Source of the DNA: Semisulcospira habei
Lineage: Eukaryota > Mollusca > Gastropoda > Semisulcospiridae
NCBI GenBank assembly: GCA_036245525.1
Contig: BTPG01000002.1
Location: forward strand, 168,367,625 to 168,431,624
Direction of reading: 5' to 3'
Length of the DNA stretch: 64,000 nucleotides
Below, in pieces: positions 1 to 34,744 of this stretch (positions within the stretch are counted from its first letter, which is position 1; the number at the start of each line of letters is the position of its first letter). The notes beneath the pieces are model-generated. The model was not told the DNA's origin. It ran no database searches and worked only from the letters and a program-made list of their open reading frames with translations. Both the position numbers and the translations under genes were made by a program.

Positions 1-2
1 CC

Positions 3-797
3 ATCGGCGAGTCTGAACTAAAGTCAGTGCACCAGTTTACTTACCTTGGCTGCATTATCACGTCGGACGCCAAGCTGGACAAGGAGCTTGACAGCAGGCT
101 GGCAAAAGCGAACAGCGCTTTCGGGCGACTTTTCAAGCGGGTGTGGCACAATCAACAGCTGAAAACAGGCACCAAGATCAGCGTGTACAGAGCTGTGGTC
201 CTCACCACCCTGCTGTATGGTTCCGAGTCCTGGGCCCTCTACCGCAGCCAACTACGACTCCTCGAACGCTTCCACCAGCGCTGCCTGCGTACCATCCTGG
301 GCATTCACTGGAGTGACTATGTCACCAATGTCGAGGTCCTTGAACAGGCTGAAACCGTGAGCATCGAGGCTTTGCTGCTGCGGACACAGCTCCGCTGGGC
401 GGGGCATGTCTCCAGGATGGAGGATCATCGCCTACCAAAGATCACCCTGTTCGGCGAGCTTGCTACTGGACACCGTGACAGAGGGGCACCAAAGAAGAGA
501 TACAAAGACTGTCTCAAGAAGTCACTTAGTGCCTGCCAAATCGACCACCACCAGTGGTCTTCGCTTGCTGTGGACCGTGACACCTGGCGCTCCACTATTT
601 ACAAGGCAGCTGTCTCCTTTGAGGACTCTCGCAGAGCTAGCCTTAAGGACAAGCGGCTCAGGAGAAAGAACAGAGATGCCGCAACTCAGAACTCTGGCCA
701 TACCTTCCCCTGCAGCCACTGTGGTCGAACCTGCCTGTCCCGGATTGGCCTCCGCAGCCACGAACAAGCCTGCAGACGTCGTGGGCAACTCCTATAA
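3..797 (+). CDS. LINE ORF2 C-terminal fragment (non-LTR retrotransposon)
   Basis: Reading frame open from the window's left edge to a TAA at 795-797, about 265 residues, so the 5' part is cut off by the window. It begins in the segment after the reverse-transcriptase catalytic core, recognisable by the 'TYLGCIIT' motif. This is followed by 'LLYGSESW' and 'LRWAGHVSRM', both common in molluscan LINE polyproteins. It ends with a Cys2-His-Cys cluster (C-x2-C-x12-H-x4-C, near 707-770), as in C-terminal nucleic-acid-binding motifs of several non-LTR clades. There is no internal stop or frameshift here, so this copy may be fairly young. The clade is not assigned because RT and endonuclease domains are missing. 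It lies outside the inverted repeat. Confidence 0.85.
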   Translation: MGESELKSVHQFTYLGCIITSDAKLDKELDSRLAKANSAFGRLFKRVWHNQQLKTGTKISVYRAVVLTTLLYGSESWALYRSQLRLLERFHQRCLRTILGIHWSDYVTNVEVLEQAETVSIEALLLRTQLRWAGHVSRMEDHRLPKITLFGELATGHRDRGAPKKRYKDCLKKSLSACQIDHHQWSSLAVDRDTWRSTIYKAAVSFEDSRRASLKDKRLRRKNRDAATQNSGHTFPCSHCGRTCLSRIGLRSHEQACRRRGQLL

Positions 798-860
798 AAT
801 CTTCGTTCGCGAAGTCCAGCCAAGAGACATAAAGTAATAGGGACTACCCCCAGGCGCCCC

Positions 861-2640
861 GCTTGGGCGACGCCTTTGTTATAAGTAATGAATAATTGTA
901 CCACAAAATTGCCTAGGTGTTGCCTTTTCAAAATTAGTCAGTCTTCTTCCACTGCAACACCCCATAAAGCTTTAGGGATTCAATCCACGCTGGCCTAGTG
1001 GTTGCTACCAGTCAAATTCTGGAGGCGGCTTCTAGTATATGCGTTGTGTTTGCAATTTCAGGTTACGCCGTATGCCTACCTGATGAGACCCACCTTGGGT
1101 CGAAACCGGTCGTAGGCGGCAAAATCTTAAATCTATCCAGCAGGTCCAAGATCTGTTTGGGAATATTCATGCACTAGCCTCCCCTCTCGGGGGGGGGGGG
1201 GGGGGGGGGGAGGACTGGATATTCTCCAGCGGGTTGCGGGGCGCCTGGGGGTAGTCCCTATTACTTTATGTAGTAGGTGTTCAGTGGAAGGCTCAAAAGA
1301 TCTAATAAGCGATGCAGTCACAAAAGGACAGCTGATGTCCTGATGACACAATGCAAGCTTACCAGCCTGGATTTCCATGGCATTAGCACAGCATTCTCAG
1401 AATTTATTGAAAAAATATGTCCCTTGGAGCTACTCTGATTGAGTGCATTTTTTGGCTTGGGCGACGCCTTTGTTATAAGTAATGAATAATTGTACCACAA
1501 AATTGCCTAGGTGTTGCCTTTTCAAAATTAGTCAGTCTTCTTCCACTGCAACACCCCATAAAGCTTTAGGGATGCAATCCACGCTGGCCTAGTGGTTGCT
1601 ACCAGTCAAATTCTGGAGGCGGCTTCTAGTATATGCGTTGTGTTTGCAATTTCAGGTTACGCCGTATGCCTACCTGATGAGACCCACCTTGGGTCGAAAC
1701 CGGTCGTAGGCGGCAAAATCTTAAATCTATCCAGCAGGTCCAAGATCTGTTTGGGAATATTCATGCACTAGCCTCCCCTCTCAGGGGGGAGGACTGGATA
1801 TTCTCCAGCGGGTTGCGGGGCGCCTGGGGGTAGTCCCTATTACCTTATGTAGTAGGTGTTCAGTGGAAGGCTCAAAAGATCTAATAAGCGATGCAGTCAC
1901 AAAAGGACAGTTGATGTCCTGATGACACAATGCAAGCTTACCAGCCTGGATTTCCATGGCATTAGCACAGCATTCTCAGAATTTATTGAAAAATTATGTC
2001 CCTTGGAGCTACTCTGATTGAGTGCATTTTTTGGCTTGGGCGACGCCTTTGTTATAAGTAATGAATAATTGTACCACAAAATTGCCTAGGTGTTGCCTTT
2101 TCAAAATTAGTCAGTCTTCTTCCTCTGCAACACCCCATAAAGCTTTAGGGATGCAATCCACGCTGGCCTAGTGGTTGCTACCAGTCAAATTCTGGAGGCG
2201 GCTTCTAGTATATGCGTTGTGTTTTGCAATTTCAGGTTACGCCGTATGCCTACCTGATGAGACCCACCTTGGGTCGAAACCGGTCGTAGGCGGCAAAATC
2301 TTAAATCTATCCAGCAGGTCCAAGATCTGTTTGGGAATATTCATGCACTAGCCTCCCCTCTCGGGGGGGAGGACTGGATATTCTCCAGCGGGTTGCGGGG
2401 CGCCTGGGGGTAGTCCCTATTACTTTATGTAGTAGGTGTTCAGTGGAAGGCTCAAAAGATCTAATAAGCGATGCAGTCACAAAAGGCAGCTGATGTCCTG
2501 ATGACACAATGCAAGCTTACCAGCCTGGATTTCCATGGCATTAGCACAGCATTCTCAGAATTTATTGAAAAATTATGTCCCTTGGAGCTACTCTGATTGA
2601 GTGCATTTTTTGGCTTGGGCGACGCCTTTGTTATAAGTAA

Positions 2641-2645
<5 letters not shown>
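861..2645 (+). repeat. tandem array of about 0.58-kb units
   Basis: Three full units start at 861, 1455 and 2034 (periods 594, 579, 579), and a partial fourth starts at 2613. Each begins GCTTGGGCGACGCC. The first is longer because of a G homopolymer (about 1187-1211) that is only G6-7 in the others. The array follows directly on the 3' end of the LINE at 3-797. Within each unit a segment (1232-1270 in the first) is the reverse complement of the LINE 3' flank at about 826-861, so the units may derive from the LINE tail. Short ORFs repeat in each unit and look non-coding. Confidence 0.9.

Positions 2646-2720
<75 letters not shown>
2644..2720. repeat. (TA)n microsatellite
   Basis: About 38 uninterrupted TA dinucleotides cap the tandem array where the fourth unit breaks off. 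From 2721 to 2990 the sequence is AT-rich and I see no gene or recognisable element. Confidence 0.95.
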
Positions 2721-2724
<4 letters not shown>

Positions 2725-2990
2725 ATTGCGTGCATTTACACGCCTGTTAACGTGTGTGTATGTATGTTTTTGATTCTTGGCACCTTGTGTTTGCTTTTGC
2801 TATGTTTTTTGGCAATTCATTTTTTCCATAATTTATTTGCGCTGATGTGTTATTTCCTTTCCCGTATTTGTCAATTGTCACCTAAGTATCATTTGCTGTA
2901 CTGAGTGTGTCTGTATTTATTTAATTATTATTTTTGTTTGCGTTAAATATTTTTGCTTGTCTTCAGTATATTTCATGTTGTAGTATGTTA

Positions 2991-3554
2991 TGTATAACAA
3001 ACCGAGGGGAATTACTCAGCGCTGGACAGAACAATTAGATCCCCTGCCCCCGCCTATCAGGCACCCATTCGCCAGCCCACAGAGAAATACGCAGGTATAG
3101 AACAAGACGATCATCTACATCCCTAAAAAGGATGCATCAGGTCTCTTATATAACCCATGTCTTTCTCCGGAACTTAGGAAGTAGGCAGGAGAAACATACA
3201 TACACAAACACGAAGGTGCATTACTATATGTGGTCGGGTAAATACCCTGAATTCCCACAGTAGATGCACAGAACATTACACAACAATGTAACGCTACAAA
3301 TTTGCCTCGAGTTATACTGAGATACTCACAAACCAGATAGGTGAGGCTAGCGCTGGCAGAATTGTATAACAAACCGAGGGGAATTACTCAGCGCTGGACA
3401 GAACAATTAGATCCCCTGCCCCCGCCTATCAGGCACCCATTCGCCAGCCCACAGAGAAATACGCAGGTATAGAACAATACGATCATCTACATCCCTAAAA
3501 AGGATGCATCAGGTCTCTTATATAACCCATGTCTTTCTCCGGAACTTAGGAAGT
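2991..3554. repeat. direct repeat, 192-bp copies at 2991 and 3363
   Basis: The sequence starting TGTATAACAAACCGAGGGG at 2991 recurs at 3363 (period 372), and identity runs almost without change for about 190 bases. Each copy contains a piece of the 'ACTCAGCGCTGGACA' foldback family found elsewhere. The near-identity suggests a recent tandem duplication. From 3555 to 3790 no gene is seen. Confidence 0.85.
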
Positions 3555-3789
3555 TATGTAGTATGTTAGCAACGGCAAGTTTGAAAAATGACGTATTTGT
3601 ATCTGTCAAAACTTCTACCGTTGTGTAATAAAGTTTCATCATCATCTCTCTGCTTAATTAGTAGATTTATTGCTGTCTGAGACGAACTTCATGTTCGCTA
3701 CCGATTTGGCTTGTGTTTTGAGACCATTCCCGGCACACCTGTTCGGTTGCAAATTTTTGTCAGGTTTTACATGGGAAAGATCAAAATTG

Positions 3790-4262
3790 TATTTGTAGTT
3801 GTAAACTTAATTTTTTAAAAAAATTGATCTTTTTTCTCAAATACTATTCACAACTTCTAACCCAAATTTGGTACAGAGATACCTATCTATGCATACTAAA
3901 TTGTTTGACCCCTTGAAAAGGTCAAGGGTTACACGAGGCTTGCAAATGTGTGTAAAATGCCGATTTTGTATAAAATTGTAGGTATTACGAACATGTTTGC
4001 AAAATTTTCAGTCAAATTTGGTAAAAAGATAGCTGATGATAAGACCTTCTTAATATGTATACTAATTTAGTCGACTCGTCACAAAGGTCAAGGGTCACGG
4101 GGGTTGACAGATGTGTGAAAAATACTTACATTTTTAGAAAACATGGATTTGCTGCTGCAGGCGCCAGCCCTTGTCACAAAGCTCACACGTATGTAAATCG
4201 ATCATACACGTGAGCCATAATGGCTTTGCCTTTCTTGTACGAGTTATGAAGATATTAAGATG
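3790..4262 (+). repeat. DR1-motif repeat element, short copy
   Basis: About one and a half units of the repeat described at 6621-7816, ending with the same GAGCCATAATGGCTTTGCC terminus (about 4201-4230). AGGTCAAGGGTCA occurs at 4085-4097 and a one-base variant at 3919. It lies outside the inverted repeat, so the family is dispersed. From 4263 to 4870 I see no gene, only short ORFs without recognisable similarity. Confidence 0.75.
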
Positions 4263-4871
4263 TAAGAATCTCATGCTCGTCGATTTCGGTAAGTTTTCGC
4301 AGGAAGTATTAAGAATTTTGAATACTTAAATACTATATAGAAAATGTTGTTGGTGTTACAGTATTGTACTAAAGCAACGGACATTGTTACCTTTATGTTA
4401 CCTCTATACCAAGACTTTCTGGTGTGCGTGTAGTAATCATGTCAAAATGTTTTTGCTATTTTGTGTACAGGCCGGAGGCCTCACAATATTTCTTTTTTTA
4501 GTTCTGAGTTTTCCACTCGAACATGCCCTGGCGCTCTCGCACCAGAAGAGTTGTCAACACATGTTTTTCCCCCTTCCCTGCCAGTAGCCATAAGCTGTGC
4601 TGAGATCCGCGATTCTGTGCCAACGAACCACCCCCGTCTATGGAAAAAGAAATCAGATTCAACAAGTGGCCACTGAGCAAGCGGCATATTCGTCATGAAA
4701 CCCCAACTTTAATTCGAGGCATCATGCGGATCTATACCTCTCGCAGTTGTGTCGTGTCTACCTTTATCTCGGCAGTGAATGGGTAACAGTTTTAACTAGG
4801 TATCCACAGAGTCCGCTTTACTCAGCGTGAGCGTTTTATGCTTAGAAAAAGAGTCAAACATGTTGGAATAC

Positions 4872-4963
4872 TAACCCTTTGCGTGCCGGTAACGGTTTTT
4901 GTCTCGATGATTTCTGTTGGAAACATCGCGACAAAAACCGCTAGCGACACACGAAGGGTTAAC
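4872..4963. repeat. palindromic element, 'AACCCTTTG' family
   Basis: The two halves are reverse complements around a short loop: TAACCCTTTGCGTGCCGGTA at the left, and a right half ending ACACACGAAGGGTTAAC. The inner stems contain the reciprocal GTCTCGATGA / CATCGCGAC arms. Two further copies lie at 19232-19323 and 58308-58391. Confidence 0.8.
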
Positions 4964-4972
4964 ACACATATG

Positions 4973-5215
4973 GAAATCACTCGGTGCTGGACAGACAAAT
5001 AGGCAGATCTCTTAACCCCAGGCTTTCCTTATGGCAGTCAGTCCTGGACGATGTTGAGCGTCGAGTACTTTATTCCACGCATGCATATGTCATTGACGAT
5101 CGTTCCCCCCCCCCCCCCCCCACCCCCCCCCCCCCCCGCGTGCGCACCCTGGCCCGCCACTTGGTCCAGCCACTCCCGCCCCCGCATGCGCACCCTGGCC
5201 CTCCACTTGGTCAAG
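4973..5215. repeat. foldback fragment, C-run and 46-bp doublet
   Basis: A piece of the 'CACTCGGTGCTGGACA' family (4973-5012) is followed by a poly-C tract (about 5105-5137). Two copies of a 46-bp unit containing TGCGCACCCTGGCCC then follow, at about 5139 and 5185. No coding gene is supported; proline-rich ORFs here come from the C-run. Confidence 0.7.
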
Positions 5216-5249
5216 CCACTCCCGGTCCTGCTGCTCTGCATGCAGTAGA

Positions 5250-5860
5250 CTTCCTCTGGAGAAAGCTCTGCACTGCTGCCGAGTCAATTCGGAGGTCAGT
5301 GTGGCCTTCCGGTGACCCCACTTATTACTTCCCATACTTAGACATAGCGTTTAGTCTTTCCACGCAACAGCAGCACTGTCTGGCTGAAACAACCGCGGAC
5401 CTAGGGTTCCTGTAGAGCAGGCTTGATGTCACCATGAGAAGAAGACTCGAGGGCTCAAAAACCCCAAAACAGCATCATATGATACTGATGGTACGGCAAA
5501 GCTATGCAGATCCATGCGGTCAGGGACTACGTCACAGGGCCGCATTCCACCCTTCCTGTCATAAATATCCTGGTGTTAACCAGGCCCGGGAACTGCGGAC
5601 ACTTGCAGTGCCAGCTGTGCACTCATCCACATCGTGCGATGTGTCATGTCCCGGGTAGCACCCCCAAAGTCGCACCCATGAAGTCGGTGATTATCGGCTG
5701 CGTTGCATCAGCCTTCCCACTGGGTCCGTAGCACACCTACTCGAGTAGGAGCCGAACCAGGTAGGCAAATCCCGCTTGAACCCAGATCTGCCTGCCGCCT
5801 GTCCGACGCACAAACAACAGCGTTACGGAGGCCGGTTGACTGTCGATATGTGACAATCAT
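5250..5860 (-). repeat. tRNA-derived SINE, degraded copy
   Basis: Reverse-strand counterpart of the SINE at 63430-63999 and relative of the one at 42757-43135. Shared landmarks are the segment around 5345-5400 (cf. 'CACGCAACAGCAGCACTG') and the tRNA-like head near 5815-5835, whose A-box is damaged. It forms the outer end of arm 1. Confidence 0.65.
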
Positions 5861-5861
5861 A

Positions 5862-5915
5862 AGGAAGGAATCAAGGGGCCTAACTGTTTGCTTGTCCAGC
5901 GCTGAGTGCTTCTTC
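5862..5915. repeat. fragment of 'AGCGCTGAGTG' foldback family
   Basis: Matches one end of the family seen complete at 28205-28380. The paired arm-2 copy is at 63357-63420. Confidence 0.6.
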
Positions 5916-5952
5916 TTGGTATATATTACCTCGTAGATCTTGCCTCATCTGT

Positions 5953-6016
5953 AGCCCGCCGTGAGATGAGATGGCCTTAGTCGCCTGCTCGACGTTAAAC
6001 ACCAATAACTAACTAA
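5953..6016 (+). mobile_element. short SINE 3' end with target-site duplication
   Basis: A 64-bp insertion with an (AACT)n tail, flanked by CTCATCTGT at 5944-5952 and 6017-6025. Arm 2 holds the uninterrupted sequence (near 63320-63345), so this is an arm-1-specific insertion. The same element end recurs, reversed, at 9294-9345. Confidence 0.85.
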
Positions 6017-6094
6017 CTCATCTGTGGCTTGTGGTTCAACTCACGTTAAGCATGCACAGATGAGCTGTTCTCAGCGACGGCGTTAATCTTGCAG

Positions 6095-28995
<22,901 letters not shown>

Positions 28996-30267
28996 ACTGG
29001 GGACGTTAGTGGAGCCCGTCCAGCGGCAACACTCAGTTCTCGGCTGCAGCCCGTGGGTCATACGTCCTCAGTTGTTGACGTTTTAAAAATTATATGTATC
29101 TCAACGTCAGCAATACACTTGATATTCAGTTTTAGCGCATAATTACTCTACATGCAAAGTGTGCAAAGCTTGACGTGTCATTTTCTGTTATAAGCACGAG
29201 TAGCATACTGTGATATTATCGTGTTATTTTCATTTACTCTCTGTGTATTTGCTGCTAATTTCTAGACGTGTGATCGTACTCAAGCAACTTTCTTGGTGAA
29301 CATTTTATTTTTTTCTGCTGTGATATATTGACATGTTTTAATCTGTAACCGTTCATGGCGTGTACGTCCCAAAAATATGACACTCAGCCGATGTAGAATC
29401 GTCTTTACATTTCGTCTGTGATAAACAGGTTGGTCATCTTGTCAGCGCTATGCCGGTCAACCGACAATGCGTTGGACACGAGCCATAAGACTGTTTTGTC
29501 TTCTTTCAGTCTCTTTATGCTTTTTCTCATTAGTCTGACTTTGTTTTTAATTTTCCCCCTGGTCGTCCGTTCTCAAGGTAACGAGAGTCCCCTTGTCATA
29601 TGTTACCACGGTAACATGTGATTTGTAGACTCCCTTATTAAATGTTAAAAAGCCTTCTCCCCCAAATAAATCTTTGGCCAATCACATCTCTCTTTACAGA
29701 CACCCCTAATCTTCATTCAATCAAAGCTTTAAACCAAATTATGTCAATAAATAAACAATTTAGGGGGCTACACAACACAAAGAACTATATGTAGGTGTTC
29801 TGTGATACCGCTGGTACCAGTTTCATGCAAAACATAACTGAATAGTTTGATAAGTTAGATAATATCAACGACAAGAAAATTCAACTGAAGCGAAGGCCCT
29901 ATCACGTACTGACCGTATTTAAAACGGCGAAGAGACAAAACTTTGAATATATAAAATTGAGGGTCTACGCAACAAAATAACTATGATATGCACGCGTTGT
30001 GTTCGGCCTCTATTACCCATTTCATACAAAAGAATGACTGAACATGTGTGAAATTAAAAAAAATACCTGAGAGAGAAATTTCAGGGTGCAGTTCGCGGGA
30101 GGTTGTTGACTGATAGTCGGAAGTATGGAAAATTACGTCCCTCAGTGAATCTCTACGTCACACGTACAGTTTGGGGTCTTTTCAAGCCTGAGGGTACACT
30201 TCACGCTTCTACTTTTTACAGTTGAAGACAAAATCGTATTACGAGTTAGGCTTTGCTAGTGGCTTGT

Positions 30268-30392
30268 GTCGCCTCTCGGGTCCGGTCGGGGGGGGGGGGG
30301 GGGGGTCAGTGTCGAAGGTAAAAGCCTTGGGCTAAAGCCCTCGACACCTCCGACATTGACCTCATGATCGGACCCTCGAGGCGACAAGAACC
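30268..30392. repeat. hairpin with G-run
   Basis: Arms GTCGCCTCTCGGGTCCGGTC / GATCGGACCCTCGAGGCGAC around a G18 run and an inner AAGCCTTGGGCTAAAG stem. Confidence 0.7.
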
Positions 30393-30835
30393 ACTGGCAA
30401 GCCAAACTCGTAATACAACTAATAATGTTGAATATTGTCAATACAGACATACTGGAACGTGTTTGTCCTCAACACGCAAATTAGCGTGCTCGCTGGTCTG
30501 TGATTTTGGACGTTACGGGCGTAAGACCATTGCAAAAGGCACTATGTCAATTTCTCATAAAAGCGAGATTTTCATAGTATAACAATGAAAATCGTGGTTT
30601 TCTTAAGAATGGACGTGATGGTTCTTTCCTCAAACTGAGTATTATTTCGGGTTACGGGGCCCAGCCCGACTACAGTAGTATCAAGTTGACAATGACAAAA
30701 AGACAAACAACAACAAAACAAAACAAAACCCGCAGTCAGATTTTTAAAAAAGAGTGCAATGTAGGTAGGTGTCTACATTAAGCTGTCCGCATATGCCTGT
30801 AACTGTTTTTATTTCTAACCATTCAATCTATAATA

Positions 30836-31440
30836 TAATAATAATATAATAATGAGTATTTATATAGCGCTTAATCTTACTCAAAAGCTCTAAGCGCTTT
30901 ACAATCTGTACACAAAAATAAAAATACAATGACATATGCACATAACAAACAAAGCACAATGCCCGAACACACCACTTTTACAATAAACTAAACAACAATA
31001 CATACATAATAATTTATATTCTAATTAACATTCAGTCTAAACAAGGAGGATTGCAGAACTACAACTAAGGCATCAAACACTGGCAGTTATTCAAAGTAAA
31101 GCTTGAAGAGGTGAGTTTTCAACGACCTCTTGAAGTCAGAGACAGACTCACTGTTTCTGACCTCAAGAGGAAGTGTATTCCATAACACTGGGGCTTGATA
31201 AACAAAAGTGCGCTGACCAAATGTTTTAGTTTGGACAGAAGGTACACACAACTTCCGTTTATCAGAAGAGGAGCGGAGCTCACGAGAGGGTGTATACACA
31301 TGCAGCAAAGAGGACAAGTATTCTGGGCTGGTGCCTGAAAGGCAGTTAAAACAGATTGACATAACTTTATATTGAATACGTGAGGACACAGGTAGCCAGT
31401 GAAGGGACTTCAAGATGGGTGTGACATGCTCAGTCTTACC
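30836..31440 (-). mobile_element. LINE 3' fragment, CR1/L2-like
   Basis: The frame 31413-31087 (-) reads 'KSLHWLPVSSRIQYKV', 'PSRELRSSSDKR', 'FGQRTFVYQAPVLWNTLP' and a C-terminal 'KRSLKTHLFKLYFE'. Its 3' tail (left) has 'TAAGCGCTTAATC..'-like sequence and (ATT)n. It interrupts 'AACCATTCAATCTA..', which is continuous in block C near 36840, so it is an insertion in the first 3' flank only. Confidence 0.85.
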
Positions 31441-31837
31441 ATCTAACCATTCAATCGGTAACTATGTGCCCATACATCATTACTTTGCCGCAGATGAAAC
31501 AAAAAGTCCACCATTTAATGTTTTTAAATATCATTTGTTGTTTATTGCAACGGACATGTATGAAATGTGTACGCCACTGTGTAACTCTAAATATCTCATT
31601 TTATTTATTCGGTATTTATCTTTAATCAGATTTTCTCTTTCTCTAGCGTGTGATTTTACACAATGCTTACCACATGCATAATCCTTGTTCTTTGTGTGCT
31701 CTTCTGGATTAAAAACTTAACGAGTGAATGCGGCTTTGCTGCTTTTTTTTTTCAAACCCATTTAGCCCCAGGGCCAGTTTTGGGAGGTGTGGCCTGACGA
31801 CTATGTACCAGTTGCAGGAGATGGATCGACTATGATA

Positions 31838-31920
31838 TTCGATTGTAGTGCCAGATTAGCTTGGCGCCTCATGGCGCCAAGCTAATCTAGCACCACAATT
31901 GAATATCATAGTCACTACCC
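31838..31920. repeat. AGCTTGGCGCC palindrome (foldback/MITE family)
   Basis: Arms TGCCAGATTAGCTTGGCGCC / GGCGCCAAGCTAATCTAGCA. Other copies: 37231-37335, 38563-38676, 40745-40868, 47404-47470, 47697-47796 and 50959-51080; one half-copy at 26230-26306. Confidence 0.85.
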
Positions 31921-32122
31921 TTGAAGTAAGCCGCGAATGCAGGAGGTCTCAAAGGAGTTAATGGGTTAAGGCAATTTTAACTCATTCGTGGCTCGCCGCG
32001 TCCGGTCACGCGGATTGGTTGCTGACTATCTAGATACGGAGAGCCGCCAATGCGCTATACACCGTTTTCCAAACCGGTGAGTTGTAGGGTCTCCTACATT
32101 AAACCTACACTGCAGTTTAGGA

Positions 32123-32521
32123 TTGATTGATTGATTGATTGTACATTGCTTAGCGTCCCGACAGCAACAAGGCCTTCTCAGGACGTGCCTGCACTGCTTG
32201 TGCAAAAAAACCCAACTAAACAGAACATTGGCGGAATGTATGTCGCCAGCCGGTCAAATACATTAAATAAACCTAACACATAGGGCCTAAATAAAGCTAA
32301 GACCATTTAGCAACACACATCCAATATCAAGAGCTACAGGCAGTGCAGACAGTAAGGAGAGTTTTAAAAAGGCAAATACAGGTGAATGGGCAAAGGGTAG
32401 ACAGAAACACATGCCCCAGAATAGAGAGAAAAACCCACCCTGTGGGGCTGACCAGGGTGACCCTGGGAACTAAAAAATACCTAACCCCACCCAAGTCCCC
32501 CAGGGCAGACCCGGGTGGGGG
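32123..32521 (-). mobile_element. SINE-like element, (CAAT)n tail
   Basis: Reversed relative of 10640-11037, flanked by GCAGTTTAGGA at 32112-32122 and 32522-32532. The uninterrupted sequence stands in block C (about 37510) and arm 2 (about 47290). Confidence 0.85.
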
Positions 32522-32563
32522 GCAGTTTAGGAAAGAGGGCGAGCATGATAATCAGAGGGTGGT

Positions 32564-34354
32564 GTGATGAAACTCTATGCTCATGCATAGTGTTCACACA
32601 GTAGGGTAAATACGGTACAGTAGTTGTCAACGGTTTGTTTTGTGCCGATAGTCCGTGAGGCCGAGATCCACGTGGAGAGAAAGAGAATATGAGAGAATTA
32701 GAGAATTTTCTATGCTGCCCATTTTTTGACGATTTTCGCTCACAAAAACGCACACGACCTTGCCTTTCTTTTTTCTCAAATTCCTTTTATTTTTCTCTGT
32801 AAATTAGATATATAATGAGCGGACTGAAGCTTCATTATCATAATGACTGAGTTAACCCTCTTAATATTAACTTTATGAACCCTCCTTACCCATGTTCCCC
32901 GCACAGAGTAAATACCGTCGGAAGTTACCACTCAAACATTGATATTAAAACATTTACAATTTTATGTTTCCCCACAGTAATATTTTACGGGGTTAACTCA
33001 GTCATAGTGTTAATAATACTTCAAATCCCCCCCCCCCCCCCCCCCCCATAGACAAAACACCCGATCAAACCAGTGCTTGTAACCCAAAGCAATTACATAT
33101 ACATAAACACCTCATGTCTACGCCTGACTGGTTCTGAAAGAAACTCAAACCCTCCACTTCAATTCAGGTAAGATATGAATAGACCTGTTCTGAAAATACA
33201 AAGGGCCTGCAATTATTCACATTTTCATGTCGGGACGAGATTGCTTTTTGAAACAGTAATCGAAATCTTTTGCATCAGATGGGTTTGCGCCACACCTGAC
33301 TCGGTATTCACCACACCTGACTCGAAATTCAAGAAGGAATTTTTAATTTTTTTCAATTATGTGTACACCCGTTTGATTTTTCCATTAAATGTAAATGACT
33401 AACACCCGCACACACAGTCAATCCCCCCCCCCCCCCCCCCCACCCCCCCCATTAGCTACTTGCAGAGAGAGAGAGAGAGAGACCCGCTCTGTCAACACAT
33501 AGATTGGTGTTTATGACAAGACTCCACTCATGTGAAACTTATACATTTAAATCAATCCCCTCTCAGCGAGTAAGTTGCAGGATCTGTGGCACATGTCATT
33601 TTGTAAGCCAGCTCACCTGTTTACCCACCTGTGTAGCCTAATCGTTGCCACGCGCTGCACAGTTGAATACTCCTTTGTGGCACGTCGCTATTCAATTTAA
33701 GGTAAGCGAGAGGGGACACTTGTATGAATAAGCCGGCTCTAAGGCTTTTGAAAAAAGGCTATTACTGAGAGTTGTCTTACACTCAAGAGAACAGCATGTT
33801 TCGAAGTTGACTTAATATATACTCATGACTGGTTCCCGAGAAATCAAACGGTGGTCATACTCTGCACTATGCAGGCAGCTGGAAAACAGCTTGATCAGAA
33901 ACTAACAAGTAATATCTTACACACACACAAACACACACACAAACAGACATGCACACAAACAGACAGGCACACAATCAAACAAACACACACAACAGACACA
34001 CACATAAACAAACAAACAGACGCATAAACAAACAGACACACTCACTTACACACACACTTACAGACACTCATGTCAGTACAATTGTACCGTAAGCCTGAGT
34101 CTAATCTAACAGATGATGTCAATAGCAGGGGACACATTCCATTCCTTTTCAATTCAGTCCCGTTGCAGCTTGCGCCTGAATTGAAAAGCTCTCAGCCGTC
34201 AAAGGCCTTTTCATGAATACAGCCGTTTAAATTGCTAGATAATGACAAAGATCAACAGGGGGACATCATGATTTGATTTTTGTACAAGTCTTAATGTACT
34301 CCTGTCTGGTTTCTGAGGAAAATCAAACGGTGGTCTGTCTGTCTGTCTGTTTGT

Positions 34355-34429
<75 letters not shown>

Positions 34430-34484
34430 ACGCACACGCGCGCGCCCACACACACACACACGCTAACACACACACACGTTAACA

Positions 34485-34562
<78 letters not shown>

Positions 34563-34650
34563 AAACACCATACATAACACCCGACGCAAAAACACAAGGT
34601 TTGTACACCGACTCACGCCAGTGCAATATTATTGTAGTAACCGGTATTAT
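32564..34650. other. spacer between the two 3'-exon blocks
   Basis: No gene recognised. C-runs at 33028-33047 and 33424-33450; (CT)n at 34358-34393 followed by (CA)n to about 34560. Sequence unlike the rest of the arm, so it separates block A from block C. Confidence 0.7.
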
Positions 34651-34744
34651 TATTATTAATGAATTATCATGATCAATCCGTCTCCTGCTGCAGGGTCCTG
34701 TGGCTAAATGGGTTAATCAGCCGTTATTACGAGTTTCATTTTAG

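Noticed and set aside
1133..2507. Repeated 60-80-codon ORFs in the tandem array
   Set aside because: They recur because the units repeat; they carry no known motif and their lengths vary with the G-run.
34291..34672. Long ORFs rich in Cys-Val, His-Thr or Ser-Leu (also at 10185, 28596, 39135, 49445, 58444 and 61737)
   Set aside because: They are translations of (CA)n, (CT)n and (GA)n microsatellites with open frames on both strands.
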